Shown here: piece after piece, positions 1-7,083 of the stretch
Position numbering within the stretch: position 1 is the stretch's first letter
How the letters are laid out: each line of letters starts with the position of its first letter
From: an uncultured Clostridia bacterium
GTDB taxonomy: Bacteria; Bacillota; Clostridia; Christensenellales; Borkfalkiaceae
NCBI GenBank assembly: GCA_947630115.1
Contig: CANRGG010000005.1
Location: 1-64,000, forward strand
Direction: 5' to 3'
Length of the DNA: 64,000 bases
The notes under the pieces: generated by a model
Seen by the model: the letters and a program-made list of their open reading frames with translations, nothing else
The model's database searches: none
Told to the model about the DNA's origin: nothing
Translations under genes and position numbers: made by a program

Positions 1-272
1 TCCGGCTCGTCATGTTGCTGATCGCGGGGAGCGTCGGCACCTATGGGATCCTGCTCGTGACGGCGTTCATCCTGCTTTATCTCGTGACGACCGATAACTA
101 CGGCACGCCGGTGCTCGCCCCCTTCTCGCCGATGATCGGGCGGGATCTGCGCGATTCCCTCGTCAAATACAATCTCGGCTCGCTCGATCTGCGGCCGAAA
201 ACGATCGGGAGCGAAAACCGGCGGCGGATCAAGCGGGAAAAAGAGAAGAAAAAGGAGAATGAAGATGAATAA
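1..272 (+). CDS. gerA: Spore germination protein GerA family, C-terminal end (partial)
   Basis: This is the C-terminal end of a GerA-type subunit of a nutrient germinant receptor, which sits in the spore inner membrane and responds to germinants together with the B and C subunits. The open frame runs through the left edge (codons before the first ATG at 12 are in frame), so the start lies outside the window. Visible features are a hydrophobic segment (about residues 5-30), the family-typical YGTPVLAPFSP stretch followed by a D-L-x-D motif, and a basic/acidic Lys/Glu-rich tail. It overlaps the next gene, gerB, by a few bases, as in the usual gerA-gerB-gerC operon. The call rests on the tail motif and the two downstream partners. 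Confidence 0.9.
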   Translation, partial: RLVMLLIAGSVGTYGILLVTAFILLYLVTTDNYGTPVLAPFSPMIGRDLRDSLVKYNLGSLDLRPKTIGSENRRRIKREKEKKKENEDE

Positions 273-1341
273 AATTTCCGCGCGGCAGCTTTATTTCTTT
301 CTCGCCTGCGTCGCGCCGATCGGCAAGCTCGTCATCATGCCGTCGCGGCTCGCGGTCTATTCGGGCAACGATCTGCTCCTGCCCGTTCTGTTCCATTATC
401 TGATCCAGGCGGCGGTCATCTTCGCCGTTCTGCTCCTTGCAAAGCGCGGCATGAGCCTCTTCGAAATGCTCGAAAATTCGCTCGGGAAGATCGCCGCGTC
501 CTGCATTGTGCTGCTTTTGTCCGCCTTCTTACTCTTTGCGGCGTTTTTGCCCCTGATCGAACAAAAAGTGTTCGTCCAGGGGACCTTTTACGATACCATT
601 CCCTCGCTCGTCGCCTTCGCCCCCTTCTTCCCGCTCGCGGCCTATCTCTGCTCCAAACCGCTCTCCTCTTACGGGCGCACTTGGGATCTGCTCGGCCCCA
701 TCGCGCTCGTGGGGCTCGTCGGCATTCTTCTGTTGTCCTTTACGGAGACCGACCTCGGCGCGCTACTGCCCGTCGGCTCCTCGGGCGCCAAGGGAATTCT
801 GAGCGGGACAGGGTACACCTTCTGCTGGTTTTTCGATTCCCTCTTCCTGCTTTTCCTGCTCGGCAAGATCGACTATCAAAAGGGCATGGCGTGGAAGGGC
901 GCCCTCTTCTATTTTTTGGGCGGGCTTGCGGCGATCCTCTTCATTGCGGTCTTTTACGGGATCTTCCAGGAGACGGCGATCAACCAGCTCTTCGCCTTCG
1001 CCAAGACGAGCGTCTTTTTCTCGGGGATCACCGTTCTCGGACGGGTGGATTTCATCTTTATTTATGCGCTCGCGTTCGTTCTGATCTTCTACTGCACCCT
1101 GCCCTTGCAGGCGGGCGTCGAAGGGATCCTGCAAGTTTTCGGCAGGAAGCGCTATCTGCCCACCATTCTGGCGGTCGCGGTGACCGGCTTGCTCGTCGTG
1201 CTCATGATCGTCTTTGACTATCGCTTCGGGCAGGTCATGCATTTTGTTTCGGAAAAGGTGTTCTGGATCTTTCCCGTCTTTACCGTCGCCGTGCCGCTTT
1301 TGTGTCTGTTTTTGAGGAGGAAACCCGTTGAAAGCGCGTAA
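265..1341 (+). CDS. gerB: Spore germination permease GerB family
   Basis: Integral membrane subunit of the germinant receptor, belonging to the amino acid/polyamine permease-like GerB family. The protein is about 358 residues with roughly ten hydrophobic segments, close to the usual family length. The ORF track begins at an ATG at 259, but the Shine-Dalgarno AGGAG at 253-257 leaves only one base before that ATG. The ATG at 265 has a seven-base spacing, so I place the start there (MNKISARQ). It overlaps the gerA stop and its own end overlaps the gerC start by 14 bases, which indicates translational coupling in one operon. Substrate specificity cannot be read from sequence. Confidence 0.9.
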   Translation: MNKISARQLYFFLACVAPIGKLVIMPSRLAVYSGNDLLLPVLFHYLIQAAVIFAVLLLAKRGMSLFEMLENSLGKIAASCIVLLLSAFLLFAAFLPLIEQKVFVQGTFYDTIPSLVAFAPFFPLAAYLCSKPLSSYGRTWDLLGPIALVGLVGILLLSFTETDLGALLPVGSSGAKGILSGTGYTFCWFFDSLFLLFLLGKIDYQKGMAWKGALFYFLGGLAAILFIAVFYGIFQETAINQLFAFAKTSVFFSGITVLGRVDFIFIYALAFVLIFYCTLPLQAGVEGILQVFGRKRYLPTILAVAVTGLLVVLMIVFDYRFGQVMHFVSEKVFWIFPVFTVAVPLLCLFLRRKPVESA

Positions 1342-2551
1342 ATTTCTGAAAACGCTGCCCATGAAGTTCTATCTGTTGCTGCTCGGGCTCATCCTCTTTT
1401 CCTTTTTCTCCAACGACTTCGGTCTCGTCGACATCCAAAAGACGGCGGTCATCCTCGCGGCCGGGATCGACAAGACGGAGGAGGGCTTCTCCCTCACCGC
1501 GCAGATCGCCGTGCCCAAGGGCAGCGACCGCTCGCAGGGAGGCACTTCGAGCGTGGACATCGAGTCGGAGGGCGCGACCGTCTCCGACTGCGTTTCCAAT
1601 ATCTTTTCGGAGACGGGCTGGGTGCCCAAGCTCGTGTTCATCAATCTCATCGTGATCGGCGAAGAGGCGGCGAAAGAGGACGTCATCTCCTATCTGAACT
1701 ACTTCATGAGAAACGAATACATGAACGACTCCTGCTATCTCGCCGTCTGCGAGGGAAAGGCGCACGATCTGCTCACTTCCAAGAGCGCGACCGACGACAC
1801 GTCCGCGCTCGCCATCCAGAAACTCTTCTCAAACGCCGCCGAAAAGACGGGAAAAGTCATGCCGAACAACCTGAAAGATTTTTCGATCGGATACTACGGC
1901 GTGTCGAAGAGCGGCTATCTTCCCTATCTCCGCTCGCAGAGCCAAAAGGGCGCCGAACATAGTCCCTCTCCCGGCACGGGCGAATCGGGGGGCGGCTCTT
2001 CGAGCTCTTCTTCGGGCTCCTCTTCGGGCGCTTCGGGCGACAAGGACGAGAAAGTCTACATCGCCGAGGAGACCGCCCTCTTTTCGGAGGGCAAACTCGT
2101 CGCAATCCTGCCGCGCGAACAGACGCTTGCATTCAGCATGTTGAGCGGAAACATCGTCTCGGGGACCTTCAACGCCAAAGAAAAGGACGGGAAGGCGGTG
2201 ACGCTCGCGGTCATCGAGAACAAGGGCGGGGTGTCGCTCGACATGAGCGGCGCGCCGCGCGTCAAAATGCAAATCGACCTCACGGTCCGTCTTTGCTGCC
2301 GCGGAACGACCGCCCCCATTGAGGACATCTCCGAGGACGACGTGAGCGAAGAGCTGCTCGAAAGCGCGAAAGAGGTCCTCTCGCAGTACGTGGCCGATCT
2401 CTGGGAGACGGGCAAAAAGAGCGGCTGCGACCTCTTCCATCTGCGACGCGATCTGTACCGCGCGTCCCTCAAAAAATACAAGGAATGGAAGGATTTCCTC
2501 CCCGAGGTGGCGGAGCCCGAGATCAAAACGGAAGTCAAATCCTTGAAATGA
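1328..2551 (+). CDS. gerC: Spore germination protein GerC family, without visible lipobox
   Basis: Third subunit of the germinant receptor, 407 residues. The start is TTG at 1328, supported by AGGAGG at 1315-1320 with seven-base spacing and overlap with the gerB end. After the N-terminal hydrophobic segment comes the pattern expected of the GerC N-domain (LVDIQKTAVILAAGID). GerC proteins are normally lipoproteins, but no cysteine follows the signal-like segment; the sequence there reads FFSNDFGLVD. It may be anchored by an uncleaved N-terminal helix instead. A Ser/Gly run (about residues 215-238) forms a flexible linker between the two halves. Operon position gives strong support to the call. 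Confidence 0.88.
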   Translation: MKARKFLKTLPMKFYLLLLGLILFSFFSNDFGLVDIQKTAVILAAGIDKTEEGFSLTAQIAVPKGSDRSQGGTSSVDIESEGATVSDCVSNIFSETGWVPKLVFINLIVIGEEAAKEDVISYLNYFMRNEYMNDSCYLAVCEGKAHDLLTSKSATDDTSALAIQKLFSNAAEKTGKVMPNNLKDFSIGYYGVSKSGYLPYLRSQSQKGAEHSPSPGTGESGGGSSSSSSGSSSGASGDKDEKVYIAEETALFSEGKLVAILPREQTLAFSMLSGNIVSGTFNAKEKDGKAVTLAVIENKGGVSLDMSGAPRVKMQIDLTVRLCCRGTTAPIEDISEDDVSEELLESAKEVLSQYVADLWETGKKSGCDLFHLRRDLYRASLKKYKEWKDFLPEVAEPEIKTEVKSLK

Positions 2552-2584
2552 AAAAATTTCCGGAAAAAATTTTTGAAAAACCCC

Positions 2585-2612
2585 TTGACAAACGAAAAAT
2601 ACCTGTTATAAT
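2585..2612 (+). promoter_or_regulatory. Consensus sigma-A promoter ahead of the short-ORF array
   Basis: TTGACA at 2585-2590 and TATAAT at 2607-2612 with a 16-base spacer, both hexamers perfect. It lies just after gerC and points into a region without any normal gene, so its product is either the array of tiny ORFs or structured RNA that follows, or the far-downstream spoIIE. Confidence 0.8.
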
Positions 2613-2945
2613 GGAATTACAAGGAGCAAGAAAGGAACAAAAAAAGTGAATCTGTAACAGGAGGATACTCCAATGGGCCATCAAGCCGGTTAATCGACCA
2701 AAATGAAGGAAAAGGAGGGCGACTCCGATGGGCAATCCGATCGGTTGAAAGAGACCGCGGGAAATATCCCGCAAGAGGCGCGAGGACGCGCCGGGAAATC
2801 TTTTCGGGGAGGTGGTGTGCGATGAAATTCGGAACATATCCCGGAGGAAAGACGAACCCAAAAAGGAGGACAGACCGATGTACCGTTTGACGAGAGGAGT
2901 TTCTGGGTAAGCCGGAAAAATTCCATGGATCGGCGCCGGGCTCTT
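2613..2945 (+). other. Structured leader with four tiny ORFs, each with a strong ribosome site
   Basis: Four minimal reading frames lie downstream of a perfect promoter, each 7-9 bases after a strong Shine-Dalgarno core: 2673-2693 (MGHQAG), 2728-2748 (MGNPIG), 2822-2890 (22 residues) and 2878-2910 (MYRLTRGVSG). The first two are clearly related at DNA level (GGAGG, then CTCC, then ATGGGC), and in both the GGAG could pair with the CTCC to hide the ribosome site. Two further perfect stem-loops follow at 2757-2772 and 2777-2792. A 40-codon frame at 2703-2825 without a ribosome site ends in an ATGA overlap with the third tiny ORF. I do not recognise this as a known RNA family. It may be leader peptides, a structured RNA, or both. 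Confidence 0.5.
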
Positions 2946-3056
2946 GGGCGCCGCGGCCGTGAGCGGCAAGGGAAAGACCGTTCCGGGCTTTGAAAGAAGC
3001 TCCGTCCGTCCCGCAAGGGGCGGAGGCGAATCGCCGAATACAATCGAATCAATCGG

Positions 3057-3088
3057 GGCGCACCGCGGCTTTGCGGGGCGCCTTTTCT
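3057..3088 (+). terminator. Terminator-like hairpin in repeat copy 1
   Basis: Stem GGCGC-A-CCGC / GCGG-G-GCGCC with a six-base loop and one A/G mismatch, followed by TTTTCTT. It would stop or attenuate transcripts from the promoter at 2585. Confidence 0.6.
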
Positions 3089-3170
3089 TCGGCGTTTTCG
3101 AGGGAAAACGGCTTTCAACCTTCTCGCAAGGGGCGGAGGCGAATCGCCGAATTACAATCGAATCAATCGG

Positions 3171-3203
3171 GGCGCACCGCGGCTTTGCGGGGCGCCTTTT
3201 CTT
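3171..3203 (+). terminator. Terminator-like hairpin in repeat copy 2
   Basis: The same stem, loop and T-run as in copy 1, 114 bases further on. Together they make a double terminator or attenuator between the short-ORF array and spoIIE. Confidence 0.6.
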
Positions 3204-3270
3204 CGGCGTTTTCAGGGGAAAACGGCTTTTCGGACCTTCTCGCAAAAGTCCGCGCTTGTTTTTCCCGAAA

Positions 3271-3326
3271 TTCCGACATACAAAGACATGATCAGCCCCT
3301 CTTTGCGCGCATTTTTTCTTTATAAT
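3271..3326 (+). promoter_or_regulatory. Possible spoIIE promoter with one Spo0A-like box
   Basis: TATAAT at 3321-3326 lies 26 bases before the spoIIE ATG but has no good -35. On the minus strand 3271-3277 reads TGTCGGA, one base off the Spo0A box TGTCGAA. This fits how spoIIE is controlled in Bacillus, but the match is weak. Confidence 0.3.
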
Positions 3327-3352
3327 TGGAGAAAACGCTTTGAGGTGGTTTG

Positions 3353-5638
3353 ATGAAAAAACCAAAGGTCCGGATCCCTGCCGGCATTCTGCCCTCCGCC
3401 GGGAAATATCTCCTGCTGCTGCTCGGGATGATCCTGATGAATTTTGCGCTTCCCGCGCATGAACCCTTTTCCTTTCCGCTTTATTATGCCGCGCTCTGCT
3501 ATGGGTTCGACCCCATTCTCACGAGCGCGGAATATCTGTTTTCCTCGATCGTCTCCCTCGACCTCTTCGCGACCCTCTCCGCGCTGACTCAAGCCGCCAT
3601 GTTGCTCCTCATCTTTGCGCTCTACCGCAGGATCCGCAAAAAGATGAAACTGGAACGGCTCGCCTTCGTTGCGGCGGCGCAGATCCCCTTCGTTTTGCTC
3701 TTTCCCCTCGAGGGCTATGCGATCTTTCCCTTCCCCGCGATCTGGCAGAAGGTGATTATCGCATTTTTTCTCTTCGTCCTGTCCGTCTTTTCGGAGGGCG
3801 CCCTCTATTCCCTTCTTCGCCGCGCCTTCCGCTGCCGTCTGACCGCGGGCCAGCTGGCGGAGATCCTCCTCTTTTCAGTGGTCCTCGGGCTGGGCGTCTG
3901 CGGCGCGCTGGGCGAAACGGTGTATCTTTGCATTTCGCTCTCCGCCCTGCTCATCGCGGCGATCCTTCTCAAAAGTTCTCCCGCGGTGCCCTTTGCGGCG
4001 GCGCTCTCCGTCCCCCTCTGCTTTCTCCATGCGAGCGCGCTGCCCCTTGCCGAGTTCACCCTGTACGGCTGTTTTTCTTTGCTCTTCGTCGCCTATGGCA
4101 AGCTCCCGGCGGTTCTCGGCTTTACTCTGACCTACATCGCCTCCAAATATTTCGAAGGCCTTTACTTCGAAGGCGCCGTCCCCATCCTTCTGGGGCTTCT
4201 CCCCTGCTTTCTTGCGGCGGCGGCTGCGCTGCTTCTCAACGAAAAATTCTACAAAAAAGCCAAACACACCCTGCTTTTTTACCGCGAACGCGCCCTGCCG
4301 CGGATTGCGATCAACCGGAACCGCCGCGCCGTCGGGGAACGGCTGTATGAAGTCTCTTCCCTCTTCCGCGAGATCGAAAATGCCTTTGCCGAGGACGAAC
4401 AGGAGGACAATACCTGTGCAGTCATCACCGACCGGCTGAAAAACACCCTCTGTCTGAACTGCCCCGGACGGCGCAGATGTGAAGAGAGCGGCGCCTTTGC
4501 GGGAATGGACAAGCTCGTGGCGATCGGCTATGCGAAGGGACAGGTGAGTTTGGTCGATCTCCCCTCCGACCTCGGCTCGGTCTGCGGGAATACCGCGGGG
4601 CTTCTCTTTTCCGCCAACAAACTGCTCGCGACCTACCGCGCCGCGGCGAAGGAGCTTGCGGGGGCGCGGGAGAGCCGCCGGCTGCTTGCCCAGCAGGCGC
4701 ACGGGGTGAGCGAGATCCTGAAAGACATTGCCCTCGAACAGGGGGAGGAATATTCCTTCTCGGAGGGCGAGAGCGCCCTTTCCGCCGCCCTTGCGACGGC
4801 GGGCATCTTGAGCTCGGAGATCTTCGTCTACGGCGACGGGAACTCCCTCACCGTGAGCATGACGCTCGCCTCCAACGTGAACGGGAAGCGGCTCTGCGCG
4901 GTCGCGGGCAAGGCGCTGGGCACACCGCTGTCCCTTGCCGAGAAGATCCCCCTCGCGCCCAATCGCACCTGCTACATTCTGCGGCGCAAGCCGGAATTCG
5001 ACGCTGCGTTCGGCGTGGCGACCCTTCCCAAAGAGGGAGAGACCGCCTGCGGCGACGCCTATTCCATTCTGAAGATCGACGAGCGGCGGTTCCTCGTCGC
5101 GCTCTCGGACGGCATGGGCAGCGGCGAAGCCGCCCGCGACGTCTCCGACAAGACGCTCAACCTGCTCGAGAGCTTTTATAAGGCGAAAATGCCCTCGGAA
5201 ACGGTGCTTTCGACCGTAAACCGCCTCATCGCCTTCTCGCCCGAAGAGACCTTCGCCTGTCTTGATCTTGCGGCGGTCGATCTCGACACGGGGGAAGCGG
5301 ACGTCGTCAAGATCGGCTCGCCCGTCGGCTTCATTCTCTCGGAGGAGGAGCTGCGCGTTCTGGAGGGCGACTCGCTGCCGATGGGCATGCTCGAAGCGGT
5401 CCACCCCTCGACTTTGCGCGCGCAGATGGGAGAAAACGATTTCATGCTCTTTATGAGCGACGGCGTGACCTCTTCTTTCGGCTCTTCGGCCGATCTTTAC
5501 GGATATCTGAGCAACCTGCGCCCGATCAACCCGCAGTCGCTTGCGGAGGAGATCCTGCAAAACGCTCTTTCTCGGCGGCAGGGGCACGCCGAGGACGACA
5601 TGACCGTTGTCGCCGTGAAACTGATGAAATCGGCATGA
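3353..5638 (+). CDS. spoIIE: Stage II sporulation protein E (PP2C phosphatase)
   Basis: SpoIIE is a membrane-bound serine phosphatase that dephosphorylates a STAS anti-anti-sigma protein, so that the forespore sigma factor is released; it also acts at the polar septum. The protein is about 761 residues. Residues 1-310 hold about ten hydrophobic segments, a central region follows with a Cys pair cluster (CLNCPGRRRCEE), and the last 210 residues form the PP2C domain with the SDGMGSGEAARD metal-binding motif and a second FMSDGVT motif. The ORF track starts at TTG 3350; ATG 3353 is better placed after GAGGTGG at 3342-3348. It is preceded by an 800-bp structured non-coding region. Confidence 0.95.
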   Translation: MKKPKVRIPAGILPSAGKYLLLLLGMILMNFALPAHEPFSFPLYYAALCYGFDPILTSAEYLFSSIVSLDLFATLSALTQAAMLLLIFALYRRIRKKMKLERLAFVAAAQIPFVLLFPLEGYAIFPFPAIWQKVIIAFFLFVLSVFSEGALYSLLRRAFRCRLTAGQLAEILLFSVVLGLGVCGALGETVYLCISLSALLIAAILLKSSPAVPFAAALSVPLCFLHASALPLAEFTLYGCFSLLFVAYGKLPAVLGFTLTYIASKYFEGLYFEGAVPILLGLLPCFLAAAAALLLNEKFYKKAKHTLLFYRERALPRIAINRNRRAVGERLYEVSSLFREIENAFAEDEQEDNTCAVITDRLKNTLCLNCPGRRRCEESGAFAGMDKLVAIGYAKGQVSLVDLPSDLGSVCGNTAGLLFSANKLLATYRAAAKELAGARESRRLLAQQAHGVSEILKDIALEQGEEYSFSEGESALSAALATAGILSSEIFVYGDGNSLTVSMTLASNVNGKRLCAVAGKALGTPLSLAEKIPLAPNRTCYILRRKPEFDAAFGVATLPKEGETACGDAYSILKIDERRFLVALSDGMGSGEAARDVSDKTLNLLESFYKAKMPSETVLSTVNRLIAFSPEETFACLDLAAVDLDTGEADVVKIGSPVGFILSEEELRVLEGDSLPMGMLEAVHPSTLRAQMGENDFMLFMSDGVTSSFGSSADLYGYLSNLRPINPQSLAEEILQNALSRRQGHAEDDMTVVAVKLMKSA

Positions 5639-5690
5639 CGGCCCGAAATTTGAAAAAGACGATTTTATGATAGGGAAGAAAGTTTGACGG

Positions 5691-5731
5691 ACGCGGCGCC
5701 CGAGGCATTCGCCTCGGGCGCCGCGTGTTTA
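5691..5731. terminator. Long hairpin terminator, copy 1
   Basis: Perfect 16-bp stem around the loop ATTC (ACGCGGCGCCCGAGGC and its complement), then GTTTATAAGTTT. It lies between the ends of spoIIE (rightward) and the leftward membrane-protein gene and can serve both. A copy with 35 of 36 bases identical lies at 6907-6942. Confidence 0.85.
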
Positions 5732-6604
5732 TAAGTTTATTTTGGTTGATAAAGTTGTCTCCTCTTCGTTCGTTTTGAATTCATTGGAACTTTTAATTAT
5801 ATTTTGAATTAGCTTTCTCTTCATGATCGCAGATGCGACCAATCCTGCGATCGCATGTCCTGCCAGAATAATAAAGATGATTGCGATCCCCCATGGATTT
5901 CCCATGAGTACAAATCGACTTTGAAACATCTCGTCAAGTGAAGTTGCCGATTTCACCTGCGCTCTCGCAACAATGATATACGCGATATAAAACCCCATCG
6001 TAAGCATAGCCGAGATTGCGCAGACGAGATACCCTCCCTTGTATTCTCTCCTTTTTTTCGCGCTATGTTTGATATTTCTGTAATACATCAATAGAGCATA
6101 GTCTTTGTCGAATAAAAACCGATAGGATTTCAGCGGCAAAAGGATCGAAAATAAAATCGTAATGAACATAAAAACCATGATCGCCATGGACAAAAATTGC
6201 AATGAGTCGAAACTTTTGCCTTTATGATCTTGAAATGCCCCGCTGATTTCCTCGAAAAAGGAAAAATTGACGCTTCCCAAGCTTTCTCCGAACAAATCAA
6301 GGCTTATTTTATAAAAAGGTGCGAATAACAAGACGAAAAATAAGATCGCGACCGCGATAAAAGAGAAAAAGCCTAAATATTCCGCCTTCGTCATCGTCCA
6401 GCGATAAGCGTCAAGCTCCCCTGTCTTCTTGATCTCGTTCATTTCGGCTTGGATTTTTCCGGGATCATCCTCTAAAAGATATAATAACCGCTCTCCGTAT
6501 GACCTTTTTAGCGATTTGATCAAAACGACTATCATCGGAACCAAAAGCCCGACACCGGTTAAGCCCATTATTACATACAATCCGTTTAACAATATATCCA
6601 TCAT
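5729..6604 (-). CDS. Hypothetical integral membrane protein of the hairpin-bounded cassette
   Basis: I do not recognise this protein. It is about 291 residues with four to five hydrophobic segments: one at the N-terminus, pairs near residues 75-100 and 150-180, and two near 200-225 and 240-265. A charged loop follows the first segment. The ORF track starts at 6628, but that ATG touches the -10 box of a consensus promoter and would lie upstream of the transcript start. The ATG at 6604, nine bases after GGAGG, is the likely start. Its codon use is AT-rich compared with all neighbours, which suggests transfer. It is divergent from an XRE regulator whose likely operator covers its promoter spacer. 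Confidence 0.75.
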   Translation of the reverse strand: MMDILLNGLYVIMGLTGVGLLVPMIVVLIKSLKRSYGERLLYLLEDDPGKIQAEMNEIKKTGELDAYRWTMTKAEYLGFFSFIAVAILFFVLLFAPFYKISLDLFGESLGSVNFSFFEEISGAFQDHKGKSFDSLQFLSMAIMVFMFITILFSILLPLKSYRFLFDKDYALLMYYRNIKHSAKKRREYKGGYLVCAISAMLTMGFYIAYIIVARAQVKSATSLDEMFQSRFVLMGNPWGIAIIFIILAGHAIAGLVASAIMKRKLIQNIIKSSNEFKTNEEETTLSTKINL

Positions 6605-6628
6605 TTGTTTTTTCCTCCGTTTTTTCAT

Positions 6629-6657
6629 ATTATATAGGACTTTTTCCTATATGTCAA
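6629..6657 (-). promoter_or_regulatory. Consensus promoter with operator palindrome
   Basis: On the minus strand TTGACA (6657-6652), a 17-base spacer and TATAAT (6634-6629), both perfect. The spacer is filled by the palindrome ATATAGGA-N5-TCCTATAT (6632-6652). A third half-site TCCTATA at 6675-6681 overlaps the -10 of the divergent XRE gene. This is the layout expected for repression and autoregulation by the adjacent XRE protein. Confidence 0.7.
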
Positions 6658-6689
6658 GAAATTATCGGTAAATTTCCTATAATTTTATT

Positions 6690-6899
6690 ATGGATATTGC
6701 AAAGAAGGTCGGAGAAAATTTAAGACTTGCAAGAAAGGAAAAAGGAATTACGCAAACTCAACTTGCAAAGGAGCTGAAAAAATACCAACCCGACTACAGC
6801 GAATATGAAACGGGCAAAGTGGAGTTGGACTATGAAAAAATCGTTTATCTCTGCAGACGGCTTGAAATAACACCCAACGATCTTTTCGGATTTGATTAA
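6690..6899 (+). CDS. XRE-family helix-turn-helix regulator
   Basis: Small DNA-binding protein of 69 residues consisting of a single HTH_3/XRE domain (GENLRLARKEKGITQTQLAKEL, then YSEYETGK and a final helix). It most likely represses the divergent membrane-protein gene and itself through the TATAGGA sites between them. There is no Shine-Dalgarno sequence, and a TATAAT at 6678-6683 lies only six bases before the ATG, so the message would start at or next to the initiation codon, i.e. it may be leaderless. The gene is AT-rich like its partner. Seven bases after its stop lies the second copy of the flanking hairpin. Confidence 0.85.
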   Translation: MDIAKKVGENLRLARKEKGITQTQLAKELKKYQPDYSEYETGKVELDYEKIVYLCRRLEITPNDLFGFD

Positions 6900-6906
6900 A
6901 ATGGAA

Positions 6907-6947
6907 ACGCGGCGCCCGAGGCATTCGCCTCGGGCGCCACGTCTTTC
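6907..6947. terminator. Long hairpin terminator, copy 2
   Basis: The same 36-base inverted repeat as at 5691-5726 with one base changed (GCCACGT instead of GCCGCGT), followed by CTTT. It would terminate the XRE gene. The sequences outside the 36 bases are unrelated between the two copies. Confidence 0.75.
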
Positions 6948-7021
6948 CGCCGAAATAGCCCCGATCTTTGAGAAAGTTTTTTGCGCGTGGGGAAAAAATC
7001 TTCGAAACTGTTTTTTATCTC

Positions 7022-7050
7022 TTGAAAAATGGCGGGATTTGGTGTATAAT
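7022..7050 (+). promoter_or_regulatory. gpmI promoter
   Basis: TTGAAA (7022-7027), 17-base spacer, TATAAT (7045-7050), about 33 bases before the gpmI ATG. Confidence 0.75.
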
Positions 7051-7083
7051 AAGGGGTGAATCCAGACAAAAAAGGACCTTTCT

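Larger units (their letters stand above)
3012..3240 (+). repeat. Two tandem copies of a 113/116-bp repeat
   Basis: Copy 1 is 3012-3124 and copy 2 is 3125-3240. They are nearly identical, differing by a few single-base changes and short insertions, and a third copy seems to begin at 3241 (CGCAAAAG) but breaks off. Each copy carries a terminator-like hairpin. The two ORF-track frames across this stretch are only the repeat translated twice and look non-coding. Confidence 0.9.

Noticed and set aside
2613-2945. Reading the structured leader as RNase P RNA, tmRNA, guanidine-II or c-di-GMP riboswitch
   Set aside because: The conserved cores of those RNAs were looked for by eye and not found.
2944-3325. 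Plus-strand frames across the tandem repeats
   Set aside because: They are the 113-bp repeat read twice, cross the terminator hairpins and change frame between copies.
2535-3365. 276-codon minus-strand frame across the gerC-spoIIE gap
   Set aside because: It covers the duplicated repeat, so the same peptide occurs twice; no ribosome site or signal.
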